Origin: an uncultured Eubacteriales bacterium
Lineage (GTDB): Bacteria > Bacillota > Clostridia > Lachnospirales > Anaerotignaceae
Assembly: GCA_900546215.1 (NCBI GenBank)
Contig: URCD01000004.1
Coordinates: forward strand, 1-57,707
Length of the DNA stretch: 57,707 bases
Direction: 5' to 3'
The position numbers were made by a program, and so were the translations under genes. The notes under the pieces are model-generated. The model saw only the letters and a list, made by a program, of their open reading frames with translations. It had not been told where the DNA came from and ran no database searches. Positions 16,973-25,189 of this stretch are shown piece by piece (the first letter of the stretch is position 1; each line of letters starts with the position of its first letter).

Positions 16973-18343
16973 ATGAGAGAAAAGAGAACATACATTAAGA
17001 ACGCCTACATAATATCAATGAACGACGACAAACAGGTATTTGAAAACGGCGGTGTTCTTATTGTTGATGATAAAATAAAGGCTGTGGGAAAAATTGATGA
17101 AAACGAGATTTTCCCTGATACTAAGGTGATTGACGCCAAGGGCAAAATCGTTATGCCCGGCCTTATAAATACCCATGTGCATACGTCCCAGCAGCTTGAA
17201 AGAGGCATGGGCGACGATGTTGACCTGCTTACATGGCTTACGGACCGCACATTCCCCTATGAGTCAAGCATGACGCCGGAGGACTCATATGTTTCAACAC
17301 TGCTCTGCCTTGTTGAACAGATACGTTCGGGCGTAACGACAATAGCCGAACCGGGCGGACAGTTTGTGCCCAGCATGTGCAAAGCCGTTGCCCAGTCGGG
17401 TATAAGGGGTATTCTGGCAAAATCCTCAATGGACTTCGGCGACAACCTTCCTCCGGTATGGAGACGCTCAACTAAGGAGGAGCTTGACGTACAGGAGCAG
17501 GATTTAAAGGACTGGAACAATACATACGACGGACGTGTAAAGGTATGGTTTGGCCTAAGGACGCTGTTCAACGATTCCGACGAGCTTGTGCTTGGCACAA
17601 AGGAGCTGGCTGATAAATACAACGTAGGCATACATATGCACGTTGCCGAGGCAAAGGCCGAGGTTGAATACGTTAAGGAGACAAAGGGCGTGCCGACAGT
17701 TACGCATTTGAGAAACCTTGGGGTGCTGGACAAAAATCTTCTTGCCGTTCACACCGTTTGGCTTACAGATGAGGAAATCGACATGTTTAAGGAATACGAC
17801 GTTAAGGTTTCCCATAACCCGGCTTCGGCAATGAGGGTGCTCGGCTTCGCGAAGGTTCCCAAAATGCTTAAAAAGGGTATTTGCGTTTCCATTGGAACAG
17901 ACGGAGCTTCAGCGAACAACCGTATGACAATGATTGACGAGATGTATGTGACATCGCTTATACATAAGGGCTGGAGGCTTGACCCCACTGTTGTAAAGGC
18001 TGAGGAAATTATTACGATGGCAACTACAAACGGCGCAAGGGCGCTCCTTTGGGAGGACGAAATAGGCGCGCTTAAGCCGGGAATGAAGGCCGACCTTATC
18101 ATAATAAATCCTGATTCGGCCGCCATGCTTCCTCTGCATGACCCTATCGCAAATATTGTGACCGCGATGCACGAGTCCAATGTGGAATCCGTAATGTGCA
18201 ACGGCGAGTGGGTAATGAAGGACAGAGTAATACTTACCCTTGACGAAAAGGCTATACTTGAAGAGGCTAAGGAGCATGCCGAGGCTATCAGAAAGAGAGC
18301 CGGCATTGTGCTTCCCGATAGGTTCCCTGTAATTAAATGCTGA
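16973..18343 (+). CDS. Amidohydrolase, SsnA / 8-oxoguanine-deaminase / TRZ-ATZ group
   Basis: 456 residues. Metal motif LINTHVHTSQQ with the usual HxH, then HMHVAEAKAEV, GVLDKNLLAVHTVWL and the C-terminal Asp in SIGTDGASANNRM. This group deaminates or dechlorinates aminopurines, aminotriazines, methylthioadenosine and 8-oxoguanine. In a cluster with two Ade genes, an aminopurine is the simplest substrate. It is the last gene of the operon, followed by an intrinsic terminator. Confidence 0.9.
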   Translation: MREKRTYIKNAYIISMNDDKQVFENGGVLIVDDKIKAVGKIDENEIFPDTKVIDAKGKIVMPGLINTHVHTSQQLERGMGDDVDLLTWLTDRTFPYESSMTPEDSYVSTLLCLVEQIRSGVTTIAEPGGQFVPSMCKAVAQSGIRGILAKSSMDFGDNLPPVWRRSTKEELDVQEQDLKDWNNTYDGRVKVWFGLRTLFNDSDELVLGTKELADKYNVGIHMHVAEAKAEVEYVKETKGVPTVTHLRNLGVLDKNLLAVHTVWLTDEEIDMFKEYDVKVSHNPASAMRVLGFAKVPKMLKKGICVSIGTDGASANNRMTMIDEMYVTSLIHKGWRLDPTVVKAEEIITMATTNGARALLWEDEIGALKPGMKADLIIINPDSAAMLPLHDPIANIVTAMHESNVESVMCNGEWVMKDRVILTLDEKAILEEAKEHAEAIRKRAGIVLPDRFPVIKC

Positions 18344-18350
18344 TAATTAA

Positions 18351-18375
18351 AGCGCGGAGAAATCCGCGCTTTTTG
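18351..18375 (+). terminator. Terminator of deaminase operon
   Basis: Perfect 8-bp stem AGCGCGGA / TCCGCGCT with a four-base loop and a T-run. Confidence 0.9.
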
Positions 18376-18382
18376 TTTGGGG

Positions 18383-18559
18383 TTATTCTAATTTGCCGTA
18401 TTTTTTTTCATGCTTAAAGATGGCACTGTCCACTAAATGCAGAAGTTCTTTGTTTACTGAGCGTTTTTCAAATTTTGCAAGAGCCTTTAATTTTTTGTGG
18501 GTAATTGGGCCTATTTTTATGCCTAAGTGTTTAAAATCTATCGTTTTTTGTGTCTGCAA
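18383..18559 (-). pseudogene. Relic of small RHH-type protein
   Basis: An open frame of 58 codons (TTG 18559 to TAA) reads ...HLGIKIGPITHKKLKALA, then KFEKRSVNKELLHLVDSAI and ending in KYGKLE. It aligns with the small RHH proteins at 26190 and 31593 (H-L-G-x-x-I, K-L-K-x-L-A, R-S-x-N/S-x-E, G-x-L). There is no ATG start and no ribosome site, so I treat it as a decayed copy; a TTG start cannot be excluded. Confidence 0.5.
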
Positions 18560-18580
18560 TATCGAGTCATTTCAATATTA

Positions 18581-18610
18581 GATTTATAACATAAAAATAT
18601 GTTATAAATC
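18581..18610. promoter_or_regulatory. Perfect 30-base palindrome
   Basis: 13-bp arms GATTTATAACATA / TATGTTATAAATC around AAAA, between the RHH relic (minus) and the RHH gene at 18669 (plus). Size, symmetry and position suggest an operator for an RHH dimer pair. Confidence 0.6.
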
Positions 18611-18668
18611 TATAGTATATATTTTGTTGTAAAATACATATAGAATACCTAATATAAGGAGTGATTTT

Positions 18669-18869
18669 ATGGACAACAGTCGATTATTAATAGGTCCAAA
18701 AATTAAAAAACCAAAAGGCGATGATGGGTATGCCGTAACTTCTATTAGGATAAAGAAAGAAACAATGGAAAGTATAGAGGAGATTTTAAGGCAGACAGAC
18801 CAAAGCCGAAACCATCTTATAGGTATTTTACTTGAATTTGCTTTAGAAAATTATATTATAGAAAATTAA
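18669..18869 (+). CDS. Small ribbon-helix-helix protein
   Basis: 66 residues. A short strand-like segment (AVTSIRIKKETMESIEEI) is followed by two helices (RNHLIGILLEFALENYI), the layout of Arc/CopG-type DNA-binding proteins. AAGGAG lies 8 bases before the ATG. A 30-base palindrome lies 59 bases upstream and is its probable operator. The palindromic repeat element begins 30 bases after its stop. Target beyond itself is unknown. Confidence 0.65.
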   Translation: MDNSRLLIGPKIKKPKGDDGYAVTSIRIKKETMESIEEILRQTDQSRNHLIGILLEFALENYIIEN

Positions 18870-18898
18870 ATAATTATTTCGTAATTTGTTGCACTAGC

Positions 18899-19140
18899 GG
18901 GGAAGGGACCACTCAGAGTTGCGAAGCCCGTTGTCCCTTCCCCTGCACCCCAACCCTTTCGGGCAACGCCTCCGTTACCCTCTTGGACTATATAGGCATT
19001 AATACAGTTATAAACGTAATTTTTACAGAACTTAATATAAATTATATTGGTTTTACAGGGTAAATAATAAGCGTCTGCCCAAAGGGGTGGGTTACAGGGA
19101 GGGGCTTCGGGCTTCGCAACACTGAGATGCCCCTCCCTGT
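18899..19140. repeat. Palindromic repeat element, copy 1
   Basis: A 242-base noncoding element bounded by two strong hairpins: GGGGAAGGGAC/GTCCCTTCCCC (18899-18909 with 18933-18943) and ACAGGGAGGGGC/GCCCCTCCCTGT (19094-19105 with 19129-19140). Their loops are complementary to each other (GTTGCGAAGCCCG at 18918-18930 with CGGGCTTCGCAAC at 19108-19120, extendable with one mismatch). The middle is AT-rich. Both ends recur at 26494-26700. Open frames across it are not convincing genes. Confidence 0.85.
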
Positions 19141-19216
19141 AGGTGCACAAAAGTTCGATTTACAAGCGAATATGAGATTTGTATAACGCAAAAAACCACA
19201 AAATTAGGAATAAAAA

Positions 19217-19240
19217 AAGGAGCCTTTCAGCTCCCCTTTT
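19217..19240 (-). terminator. Terminator of nitrilase gene
   Basis: GGAGC/GCTCC hairpin within A-run and T-run sequence. On the minus strand it is followed by seven T residues just after the gene's stop. Confidence 0.8.
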
Positions 19241-20146
19241 TTATTCCTTAAATTTTGGGTCCTTCAAAAGCTCCTCGTAAAGCTCCTTATAAATTGCCGG
19301 CCTGAAATCCGTCGCTCCGTCAATAAGAGGATTGGGTTCAAATTTTTCTCTTGTCGCAAGGGTGAGGTCCAGCGTTGCCGTATACATTTTGTTCTGTATG
19401 GCCCTAGGGTCGGTGAAGGGATAGCCCGCAAAATATTCGGCCTCCCAGAAATTTGTGCTGGGGCCGATTATGCTTGAGCCGCCCCAGAATACATTGTAAA
19501 GGTCGGTTCCGGCAAGGTTTGAGGAAACTATGTAAATCTGATTGGTTATACAGCCGGCCTCAAGCGTGGTGGAGCCAAGAGCAATGCCGTGGCATTTTGC
19601 AAGGGCAGTACAGTTGATATAAAGACGGCAGCCCTTGGCGGCGTAGTAACGCATAAGCTCCTGAAAACAATAGGAGTCATAGCATATCGCAAGGCCGACA
19701 GGCCCCCAGGGTGTGTCAAAAATAAAGGGCTTATTTCCCCTTGAAGCCCAGTGGGGTTCGGGATAGGGCAGGTGAATTTTTCTGTAGGCGCCTATTACGC
19801 CCTCGGGACCGCATACGCATGCGGAATTATATATGATCGAAGGGTCCTCGGCGTCCCTTTCGGGCATGCCGAAGGCAACGTAAATACCTAATTTTTTGGA
19901 CATTTCGGCTATAGCCTTGGATGAAGGGCCTGGTACGGTCTCCGCAAGCCTGCTCTGCATTTTTTCAGGCTTGGCCTTATCCTCCTCATCATCGTAGCCT
20001 GTAAGGGCCATTTCAGGAAAAACGACAAGGTTTGAGCCCTCCGCCGCGGCTGCCTCCATATAGCCGAGCATACGGCTGAGATTGGTATCCTTGTCTCCCC
20101 ATTTGGCGTTAAACGCTACTGTTGATACTTTTATTATGTCTTTCAT
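19241..20146 (-). CDS. Carbon-nitrogen hydrolase (nitrilase superfamily)
   Basis: 301 residues from the ATG preceded by AGGAGG (7-base gap); a longer frame to 20164 includes the ribosome site. The catalytic triad is visible: Glu in VVFPEMALTGY, Lys in YRKIHLPYPE and Cys in GLAICYDSYCFQE. These enzymes hydrolyse amides or N-carbamoyl compounds, releasing ammonia. It is alone in its transcript, after the antiporter's terminator. The substrate is not visible; the region's bias towards nitrogen release makes an amide or carbamoyl compound likely. Confidence 0.9.
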   Translation of the reverse strand: MKDIIKVSTVAFNAKWGDKDTNLSRMLGYMEAAAAEGSNLVVFPEMALTGYDDEEDKAKPEKMQSRLAETVPGPSSKAIAEMSKKLGIYVAFGMPERDAEDPSIIYNSACVCGPEGVIGAYRKIHLPYPEPHWASRGNKPFIFDTPWGPVGLAICYDSYCFQELMRYYAAKGCRLYINCTALAKCHGIALGSTTLEAGCITNQIYIVSSNLAGTDLYNVFWGGSSIIGPSTNFWEAEYFAGYPFTDPRAIQNKMYTATLDLTLATREKFEPNPLIDGATDFRPAIYKELYEELLKDPKFKE

Positions 20147-20177
20147 GTGAATGCCTCCTGTCAAAATATTATGTCAA

Positions 20178-20218
20178 TAAAAAAACACAAGGGTGCGCTG
20201 TTTTACACACCCTTGTGT
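20178..20218 (-). terminator. Terminator of antiporter gene
   Basis: On the minus strand ACACAAGGGTG / CACCCTTGTGT (perfect 11 bp; 20208-20218 with 20185-20195) is followed by seven T residues. Confidence 0.9.
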
Positions 20219-20290
20219 CATTGTATTTATTATATCACCGTGAAAACGGCTGTCAACGAATTTGCAAAAGAGTTAAAAATTTTCCACCTT

Positions 20291-21487
20291 TTATTTTGGT
20301 CTAAGCAGCCTTTTATAGGTTAAATCCATTCCAAAGGCACCAAGGGGAGCTGTAATTATTATAGCTGTGACTGCTACGGTAAGCACAAGCTTTCCGCACG
20401 GAAGCCCAAGGGAAAGGGGAACGGAGCCTATAGCAGCCTGCACTGTGGCCTTGGGAAGATAGGCTATCATGCAAAACAGTCTTTCCTTGACCGAGAGCTT
20501 GGTTTTAAGCAGGCATACAAAAACCCCGGCGGTACGGAAAAGGAGCGCGGCAAAAATCATGGCCACAACGCCCAGCCCGGCAGACGCGGCATAGCGAATA
20601 TCCACAGCTGCTCCTACAAGAACAAACAGAATAACTTCCGCCGCAATCCAAAGCTTGGAGAATTTTTGTGAAAGACGGGATGAAACGGACGGTATGCATT
20701 TCAGCTTAAGAATAACCGCCATTCCCATTACAGCCAACAGCCCGGATACGGGCCAAATTCCCTTAAGAGCATCCTCCATTGAAACGAGAAGAAAGGATAT
20801 ACCAAGCACAATTACAGTTTTCGTACTGTTGCGTATGTAACGCCCGTTTTTGAAGCACAGCTCGAAAAACCAGGAAAGCAAAAGTCCAAAAACAGCGCCT
20901 ACAGCAAGGCCGGAGGCAATAGACACCGGAATTTTTCCAAAGCTTAGGGCGGACACGCCTTCGCCCTGCACAAGGCCGGTAAAAGTTGAAAAAACAACTA
21001 TAACAAAAACGTCGTCAAGGGAAGCCCCGGCAAGTATAAGCTGAGGTATGCCCTCCTTTACGCCGTAACCGCTGTCAATCAGCCTGACCATTTTCGGAAC
21101 CACAACGGCGGGGGAAACAGCCGCCAGTACGGAGCCCATAAGCGCGGCCTCAAGCGGAGTTACGCCAAGCAGTGAGGGCGCAAACAGGGTATAGCCCAAA
21201 ATTTCAAAGCAGGCTGGCAGAAAAGCCATGAGAAGCGCAGGTCTGCCGATTTTTTTGAGGTCTGCAATATCTAAGGAAAGACCGGCTTTTATAAGTATTA
21301 TTATAAGGGCTATCCGTCTAAGCTCGGACGATATGCCAAGTATGGAGCTGTCCAGCAAATTAAAGACATAGGGACCCAGAATAATACCAGTGGCAAGCAT
21401 TCCAAGTATACGCGGCAGCCTTATTTTTTCGCATAGGGCCGCCAGCGCAAGGCCAAAAATAAAAATATAAGCAAGTGACAGTAACAT
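20291..21487 (-). CDS. Cation:proton antiporter (CPA2/KefB-like)
   Basis: 398 residues from the ATG (MLLSLAYIF) with AAAGGAGG 6 bases upstream. About twelve hydrophobic segments form a Na+/H+ or K+/H+ exchanger domain; LILAGASLDDVFVIVVF carries the paired Asp of the transport core. There is no RCK/TrkA-N nucleotide-binding domain, so it is a short exchanger. It is preceded by what looks like a fluoride riboswitch with its own terminator, so it may be made when fluoride is present. Antiporters are a known class of genes under this riboswitch. Confidence 0.88.
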   Translation of the reverse strand: MLLSLAYIFIFGLALAALCEKIRLPRILGMLATGIILGPYVFNLLDSSILGISSELRRIALIIILIKAGLSLDIADLKKIGRPALLMAFLPACFEILGYTLFAPSLLGVTPLEAALMGSVLAAVSPAVVVPKMVRLIDSGYGVKEGIPQLILAGASLDDVFVIVVFSTFTGLVQGEGVSALSFGKIPVSIASGLAVGAVFGLLLSWFFELCFKNGRYIRNSTKTVIVLGISFLLVSMEDALKGIWPVSGLLAVMGMAVILKLKCIPSVSSRLSQKFSKLWIAAEVILFVLVGAAVDIRYAASAGLGVVAMIFAALLFRTAGVFVCLLKTKLSVKERLFCMIAYLPKATVQAAIGSVPLSLGLPCGKLVLTVAVTAIIITAPLGAFGMDLTYKRLLRPK

Positions 21488-21499
21488 AAATACCTCCTT

Positions 21500-21596
21500 T
21501 AAATAAAAAAGCTGACAACTCTGCCTAAAAGCAGAAGTCATCAGCTAAAATAGCGGTTCCGGATAATTCCGAGGGAGACATTCATTCCCTTTTCAT
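21500..21596 (-). ncRNA. Probable fluoride riboswitch (crcB motif) with terminator
   Basis: On the minus strand: stem AGGGA/TCCCT around a loop holding GAATGTC, a small extra hairpin (CGGA/TCCG), then the highly characteristic segment AACCGCTATTTTAGCTGATGACTTCTGC. The loop GAA(U)GUC pairs with GACUUC, as in the fluoride pseudoknot. The 3' pseudoknot strand is inside the stem of a strong terminator (21510-21546) followed by six T residues, the classic ON-switch layout. The call is from memory of the consensus; a covariance-model search would settle it. Confidence 0.78.
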
Positions 21597-21605
21597 AATG
21601 TATTC

Positions 21606-21633
21606 AGTATAACAGATGTTTTAAAAATTGCAA
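21606..21633 (-). promoter_or_regulatory. Promoter of antiporter leader
   Basis: Minus strand TTGCAA (21633-21628), 16-base spacer, TATACT (21611-21606). It places the start near 21599, just before the riboswitch. Confidence 0.7.
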
Positions 21634-21640
21634 GAGCTAT

Positions 21641-23221
21641 TTACATTCCGCTTGCGCCGTAGTTTGCCAATACTCTCGCCGAAGGGTCGCTTACATCACA
21701 GCCCTCCCAGCTTTTATTCGGCATCCAGAAATCCTTAACCATTTCGGCCTGGCCGGGATAGTATTTCTCGAAAATTTCCCTGTAGAGGAGCGATTCCTTA
21801 GTAAAGGGTCTTGCGAAATCATATTTTTTGCAGCCCTCCTCAAACTGGCTGTCCGTATATAATTCCTCGGCGTATTCCTTTATATCGTCCACCAGCGAGT
21901 GGCCGACGGCATCGGAAAACGCCGCCTTTTCCCTGTATAATATATCGTCTGGAAGCAGCCCGCCCTCAAAGGCATGGCGCAGCAGGTATTTACCCTTATT
22001 GTATTTGTTCAGCTTCATTTCGGGGTCTATTTTCATTACATAATCCACAAAGTCCAGGTCGCCGAAGGGCACCCTTGCCTCGATGGAGTTTACGGAAATG
22101 CTCCTGTCGGCGCGGAGCACGTCGTACATATAAATCTCGTCAATCCTTTTCTTGGACTCTTTTTGAAATTCCTCGGCGCTTGGGGCAAAGTCCGTATACT
22201 TATAGCCGAAAAGCTCGTCTGAAATCTCGCCTGTCAGCAGAACCCTGACGTCGGTGTTCTCATGGATATATTTGCATACAAGATACATGCCCATGCTGGC
22301 TCTTATAGTCGTTATATCATAGGTGCCGATGGCCGCGATTACCTCCTCGAGGGAACTCAGAACATCCTCCTTTGTAATTATAACCTCGGTATGGTCGCTT
22401 CCGATATAATCGGCAACCTCTCTGGCGTATTTAAGGTCTATGGGGTCCACGTCCATGCCTATAGCAAAGGTTTTAATCGGCTTGTCAAGTATTTGTGCGG
22501 CAACGGCGCATACCAGTGAGCTGTCAAGGCCGCCGCTTAAAAGAAAGCCCAGGGGCGCGTCGGCGTCAAGTCTTTTTTTGATGCCAAGCTCCAGCTTATC
22601 ATGGATTTTTTGACATACGGTTTCAAGGTCGTCATGGCAGTATTCCTTAACCGTCGTAAGATCCCTGTACTGTACAAACTCGCCGTCGGCCCAGTAATGG
22701 CCCGGAGGGAAGGGGAATACTCTGTCAACAAGCCCTACAAGGTTTTTGGCTTCGCTGGCAAAGGCTATTGAGCCGTCCTTTTTCAGATATCCGTAGAACA
22801 GCGGGCGTATTCCTATGGGGTCCCTTGCGGCAATATAGCTGTCTTTTTCCCCGTCGTAAATAATCATCGCGAACTCTGCGTCAAGCTGCTTAAACATTTC
22901 AACGCCGCATTCCTTATAAAGCGGCAATATTATTTCGCAGTCAGAATTGCTTTTGAACGTATATTTTTTTTCAAGCCTCTTTTTTATTGGGCGGAAGCAG
23001 TATATTTCCCCGTTGCACACAACGGCGCTGTCATCCATTGTAAAGGGCTGCATACCCCTTTCTGTCAGCCCCATTATCGCAAGGCGGTGGAAGCAGAGAT
23101 AGCCCGATTTTGTCTCGATTACCCTGGACATATCCGGCCCCCTGGAAATTGTCCGGTCAAAGAACTCCTGAAATTCATCCTGTCTTAAAGCTTTAGTTGT
23201 CAAACCCATTATTGAACACAT
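21641..23221 (-). CDS. asnB: Asparagine synthase (glutamine-hydrolysing)
   Basis: 526 residues. I start at the ATG that gives MCSIMG, because Cys2 becomes the N-terminal nucleophile of the class II glutaminase domain; the ribosome site GGAGGTG is 5 bases upstream. The glutaminase domain spans about 1-185 and the synthetase domain has the PP-loop LSGGLDSSLVCAV followed by ATP/Asp-binding segments. It makes asparagine from aspartate, glutamine and ATP. An asparagine-specific T-box precedes it, so it is induced by uncharged tRNA-Asn. Confidence 0.93.
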   Translation of the reverse strand: MCSIMGLTTKALRQDEFQEFFDRTISRGPDMSRVIETKSGYLCFHRLAIMGLTERGMQPFTMDDSAVVCNGEIYCFRPIKKRLEKKYTFKSNSDCEIILPLYKECGVEMFKQLDAEFAMIIYDGEKDSYIAARDPIGIRPLFYGYLKKDGSIAFASEAKNLVGLVDRVFPFPPGHYWADGEFVQYRDLTTVKEYCHDDLETVCQKIHDKLELGIKKRLDADAPLGFLLSGGLDSSLVCAVAAQILDKPIKTFAIGMDVDPIDLKYAREVADYIGSDHTEVIITKEDVLSSLEEVIAAIGTYDITTIRASMGMYLVCKYIHENTDVRVLLTGEISDELFGYKYTDFAPSAEEFQKESKKRIDEIYMYDVLRADRSISVNSIEARVPFGDLDFVDYVMKIDPEMKLNKYNKGKYLLRHAFEGGLLPDDILYREKAAFSDAVGHSLVDDIKEYAEELYTDSQFEEGCKKYDFARPFTKESLLYREIFEKYYPGQAEMVKDFWMPNKSWEGCDVSDPSARVLANYGASGM

Positions 23222-23235
23222 AAAAAGCACCTCCG

Positions 23236-23500
23236 AATTATTAAGCAGCTTCATATCCTATAAATTTTTTAGGACGAATAGCTGCAAATCCGCGGTGCCA
23301 CCTAATTTACTGTTTAAACAGTCTCCTTAAGACTCTGACAAGTCCCGACGGCTTAACGCGCCGTACACGCCTTGCCTAGTGGCATTAAAAAATGCGTTCA
23401 GCTCAGTGCTCCGAAGTGTTATTCGCTCGGCCTCTTATACGGGTTTTCCACTGTCACCCGTTCACTGGAACAGAACCTCCGAGGTACTTCTCTTCATCAT
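23236..23500 (-). ncRNA. T-box leader, asparagine specifier
   Basis: Read on the minus strand, the T-box consensus AGGTGGCACCGCGG is at about 23306-23293. Upstream lies a long stem I beginning near 23490 with GAAGAGAAGTACC, and a specifier region GCGAATAACACTTCGG in which AAC (Asn) is followed by a purine. After the T-box a stem GCAGCT...AGCTGC can form next to the ribosome site, without a strong U-run, so control may be partly translational. It fits asnB exactly. Confidence 0.9.
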
Positions 23501-23714
23501 AGCAGTTGGTCAATAATATTTGAATTATTTTTGTTGATGTGTATAATACACCTGAAAAATACGTCTGTCAACAAAAATTTTTCAAATGGTGAAATATTAA
23601 TAAATCTAATATTTTGGCATAGATAAATTTTACTGAATTTACACTTCGGCGGATATAAAAATATTTTATATTTGCACAACTCAAAAAAACTATGAATTAT
23701 CATTATAATGTATA

Positions 23715-23743
23715 TTGACAGAATACGCCACGTAAGTTATAAT
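23715..23743 (+). promoter_or_regulatory. glnA: Consensus promoter of glnA
   Basis: Perfect TTGACA (23715-23720), 17-base spacer, perfect TATAAT (23738-23743), the same arrangement as the ABC operon promoter at 7585. The CCACGT/ACGTGG repeat (23728-23733, 23751-23756) brackets the -10 box. Confidence 0.9.
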
Positions 23744-23755
23744 ATAGCCGACGTG

Positions 23756-23805
23756 GAGCAAAGGCGCTTCCTGACTGATACAGGAGTACTTTGCTCTTTT
23801 TCTTT
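23756..23805 (+). ncRNA. Structured 5' leader of glnA
   Basis: P1 GAGCAAAG (23756-23763) pairs with CUUUGCUC (23789-23796). The internal loop is GCGC(U) / (G)UA. P2 UUCCUG pairs with CAGGAG and the loop is ACUGAUA. A pyrimidine-rich, U-heavy run follows, so the hairpin could itself terminate. It shares the sequence AGGC...GUACU and the two-helix plan with the ABC operon leader at 7625. The loop has A and G at positions 1 and 4, as in ANTAR-protein target hairpins, which are known for nitrogen genes; this is only a suggestion. Confidence 0.6.
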
Positions 23806-23855
23806 ATAAACAGAAAAATTTGTGAAAATGTAATAAAATTTAAGGAGTGTTAATA

Positions 23856-25187
23856 ATGCCCAATTACACAAAGGAAGATATTATCCAGCTCGTTGAGGAC
23901 GAGGACATTAAGTTTATTAGACTTCAGTTTACCGATATTTTCGGACAGCTTAAAAACGTAGCTATTATGCCTTCACAGCTTGAGAAGGCTCTCAATAATC
24001 AGATTATGCTTGACGGAAGCTCAATTGAGGGCTTTGTGCGTATTGAGGAGTCCGACCAGTACCTGTATCCCGACCTCAACACATTTACAGTGCTCCCCTG
24101 GAGACCGCAGCACGGCAAGGTAGCAAGGCTTATCTGCGACGTACATAATCCCGATGGAACAGCCTTTGTCGGGGACCCGAGAGGAGCTCTTAAAAAGGTG
24201 CTTAAAAGGGCGGCTGATATGGGTTATACCTTTAATGTAGGGCCTGAGCTTGAGTTCTTCCTTTTCCAGACCGATGACGAGGGAAAACCGACCACAAAGA
24301 CAAACGATGAGGCTGGTTACTTTGACCTTGGTCCCCTTGACCACGGCGAAAGCACAAGACGTGAGGCGTGCCTCACACTTGAGACAATGGGCTTTGAAAT
24401 AGAGGCTTCTCACCATGAGGTAGCCGCAGGACAGCACGAAATCGACTTCAAATACGCGGAAGCACTGACAGCCGCGGACAATATTATGACATTTAAGATG
24501 GCGGTTAAGACAATTGCGCAGAAGAACGGCCTTCACGCCACATTTATGCCTAAGCCCATTTACGGTATAAGCGGCTCCGGCATGCATACGAATATGTCCC
24601 TGTTCAAGGACGGAAAAAATGTTTTCTTTGACCCCGATGGAGATAAAAAGCTTTCCAAGGAGGCTTACAGCTTTATCGCAGGTATTCTTGCCCATGTAAA
24701 GGGAATGGCCGCCATTACAAACCCCCTTGTAAACTCATATAAGAGGCTTGTACCAGGCTATGAGGCGCCCTGCTATGTGGCATGGTCGGCAGGAAACAGA
24801 AGCGCGCTTATAAGAATACCCACCGCAAGGGGCAACAGCACGAGAGTTGAGCTCAGAAGCCCGGACCCTTCATGCAACCCATATCTTGTTATGGCAGTAT
24901 GCCTTGCGGCAGGTCTTGACGGTATTGAAAAGGAAATGACGCCTCCGGCTGAAATTTCCGACAATATATTTGATATGTCAAGAAGAGAGAGAAAGTCAAG
25001 GGGAATTGAAAGCCTTCCCGGCTCGCTCTTTGAGGCTATTGAGGAATTCGAGAGAGACGAGGTTATTAAAGACGCTCTCGGCGAGCATATTGTAAACCAG
25101 TACCTTATCGGCAAGGAAAAGGAATGGGAAGAATACATTACAAGTGTTAGCAGCTGGGAGGTTGAAAAGTACATAGTACAATTTTAA
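23856..25187 (+). CDS. glnA: Glutamine synthetase type I
   Basis: 443 residues from ATG 23856 with AAGGAG 8 bases upstream. GS signatures: beta-grasp N-terminal domain with FTDIFGQLKNVAI and LDGSSIEGFVRI, ATP-binding HATFMPKPIYGISGSGMHTN, and the glutamate-binding NRSALIRIPTARGNSTRVE. The C terminus is near the GSI-alpha type, which is feedback-inhibited rather than adenylylated. It assimilates the ammonia released by the many deaminases nearby. A structured leader suggests RNA-level nitrogen control. Confidence 0.96.
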   Translation: MPNYTKEDIIQLVEDEDIKFIRLQFTDIFGQLKNVAIMPSQLEKALNNQIMLDGSSIEGFVRIEESDQYLYPDLNTFTVLPWRPQHGKVARLICDVHNPDGTAFVGDPRGALKKVLKRAADMGYTFNVGPELEFFLFQTDDEGKPTTKTNDEAGYFDLGPLDHGESTRREACLTLETMGFEIEASHHEVAAGQHEIDFKYAEALTAADNIMTFKMAVKTIAQKNGLHATFMPKPIYGISGSGMHTNMSLFKDGKNVFFDPDGDKKLSKEAYSFIAGILAHVKGMAAITNPLVNSYKRLVPGYEAPCYVAWSAGNRSALIRIPTARGNSTRVELRSPDPSCNPYLVMAVCLAAGLDGIEKEMTPPAEISDNIFDMSRRERKSRGIESLPGSLFEAIEEFERDEVIKDALGEHIVNQYLIGKEKEWEEYITSVSSWEVEKYIVQF

Positions 25188-25189
25188 TT

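Noticed and set aside
18899..19140. CRISPR array
   Set aside because: Repeats are long inverted hairpins, not short direct repeats with regular spacers; no cas genes occur in the window.
18866..19150. 94-codon minus-strand open frame across repeat copy 1
   Set aside because: It follows the palindromic repeat, has no ribosome site, and the matching frame in copy 2 shifts; composition reflects the hairpins and not a protein.
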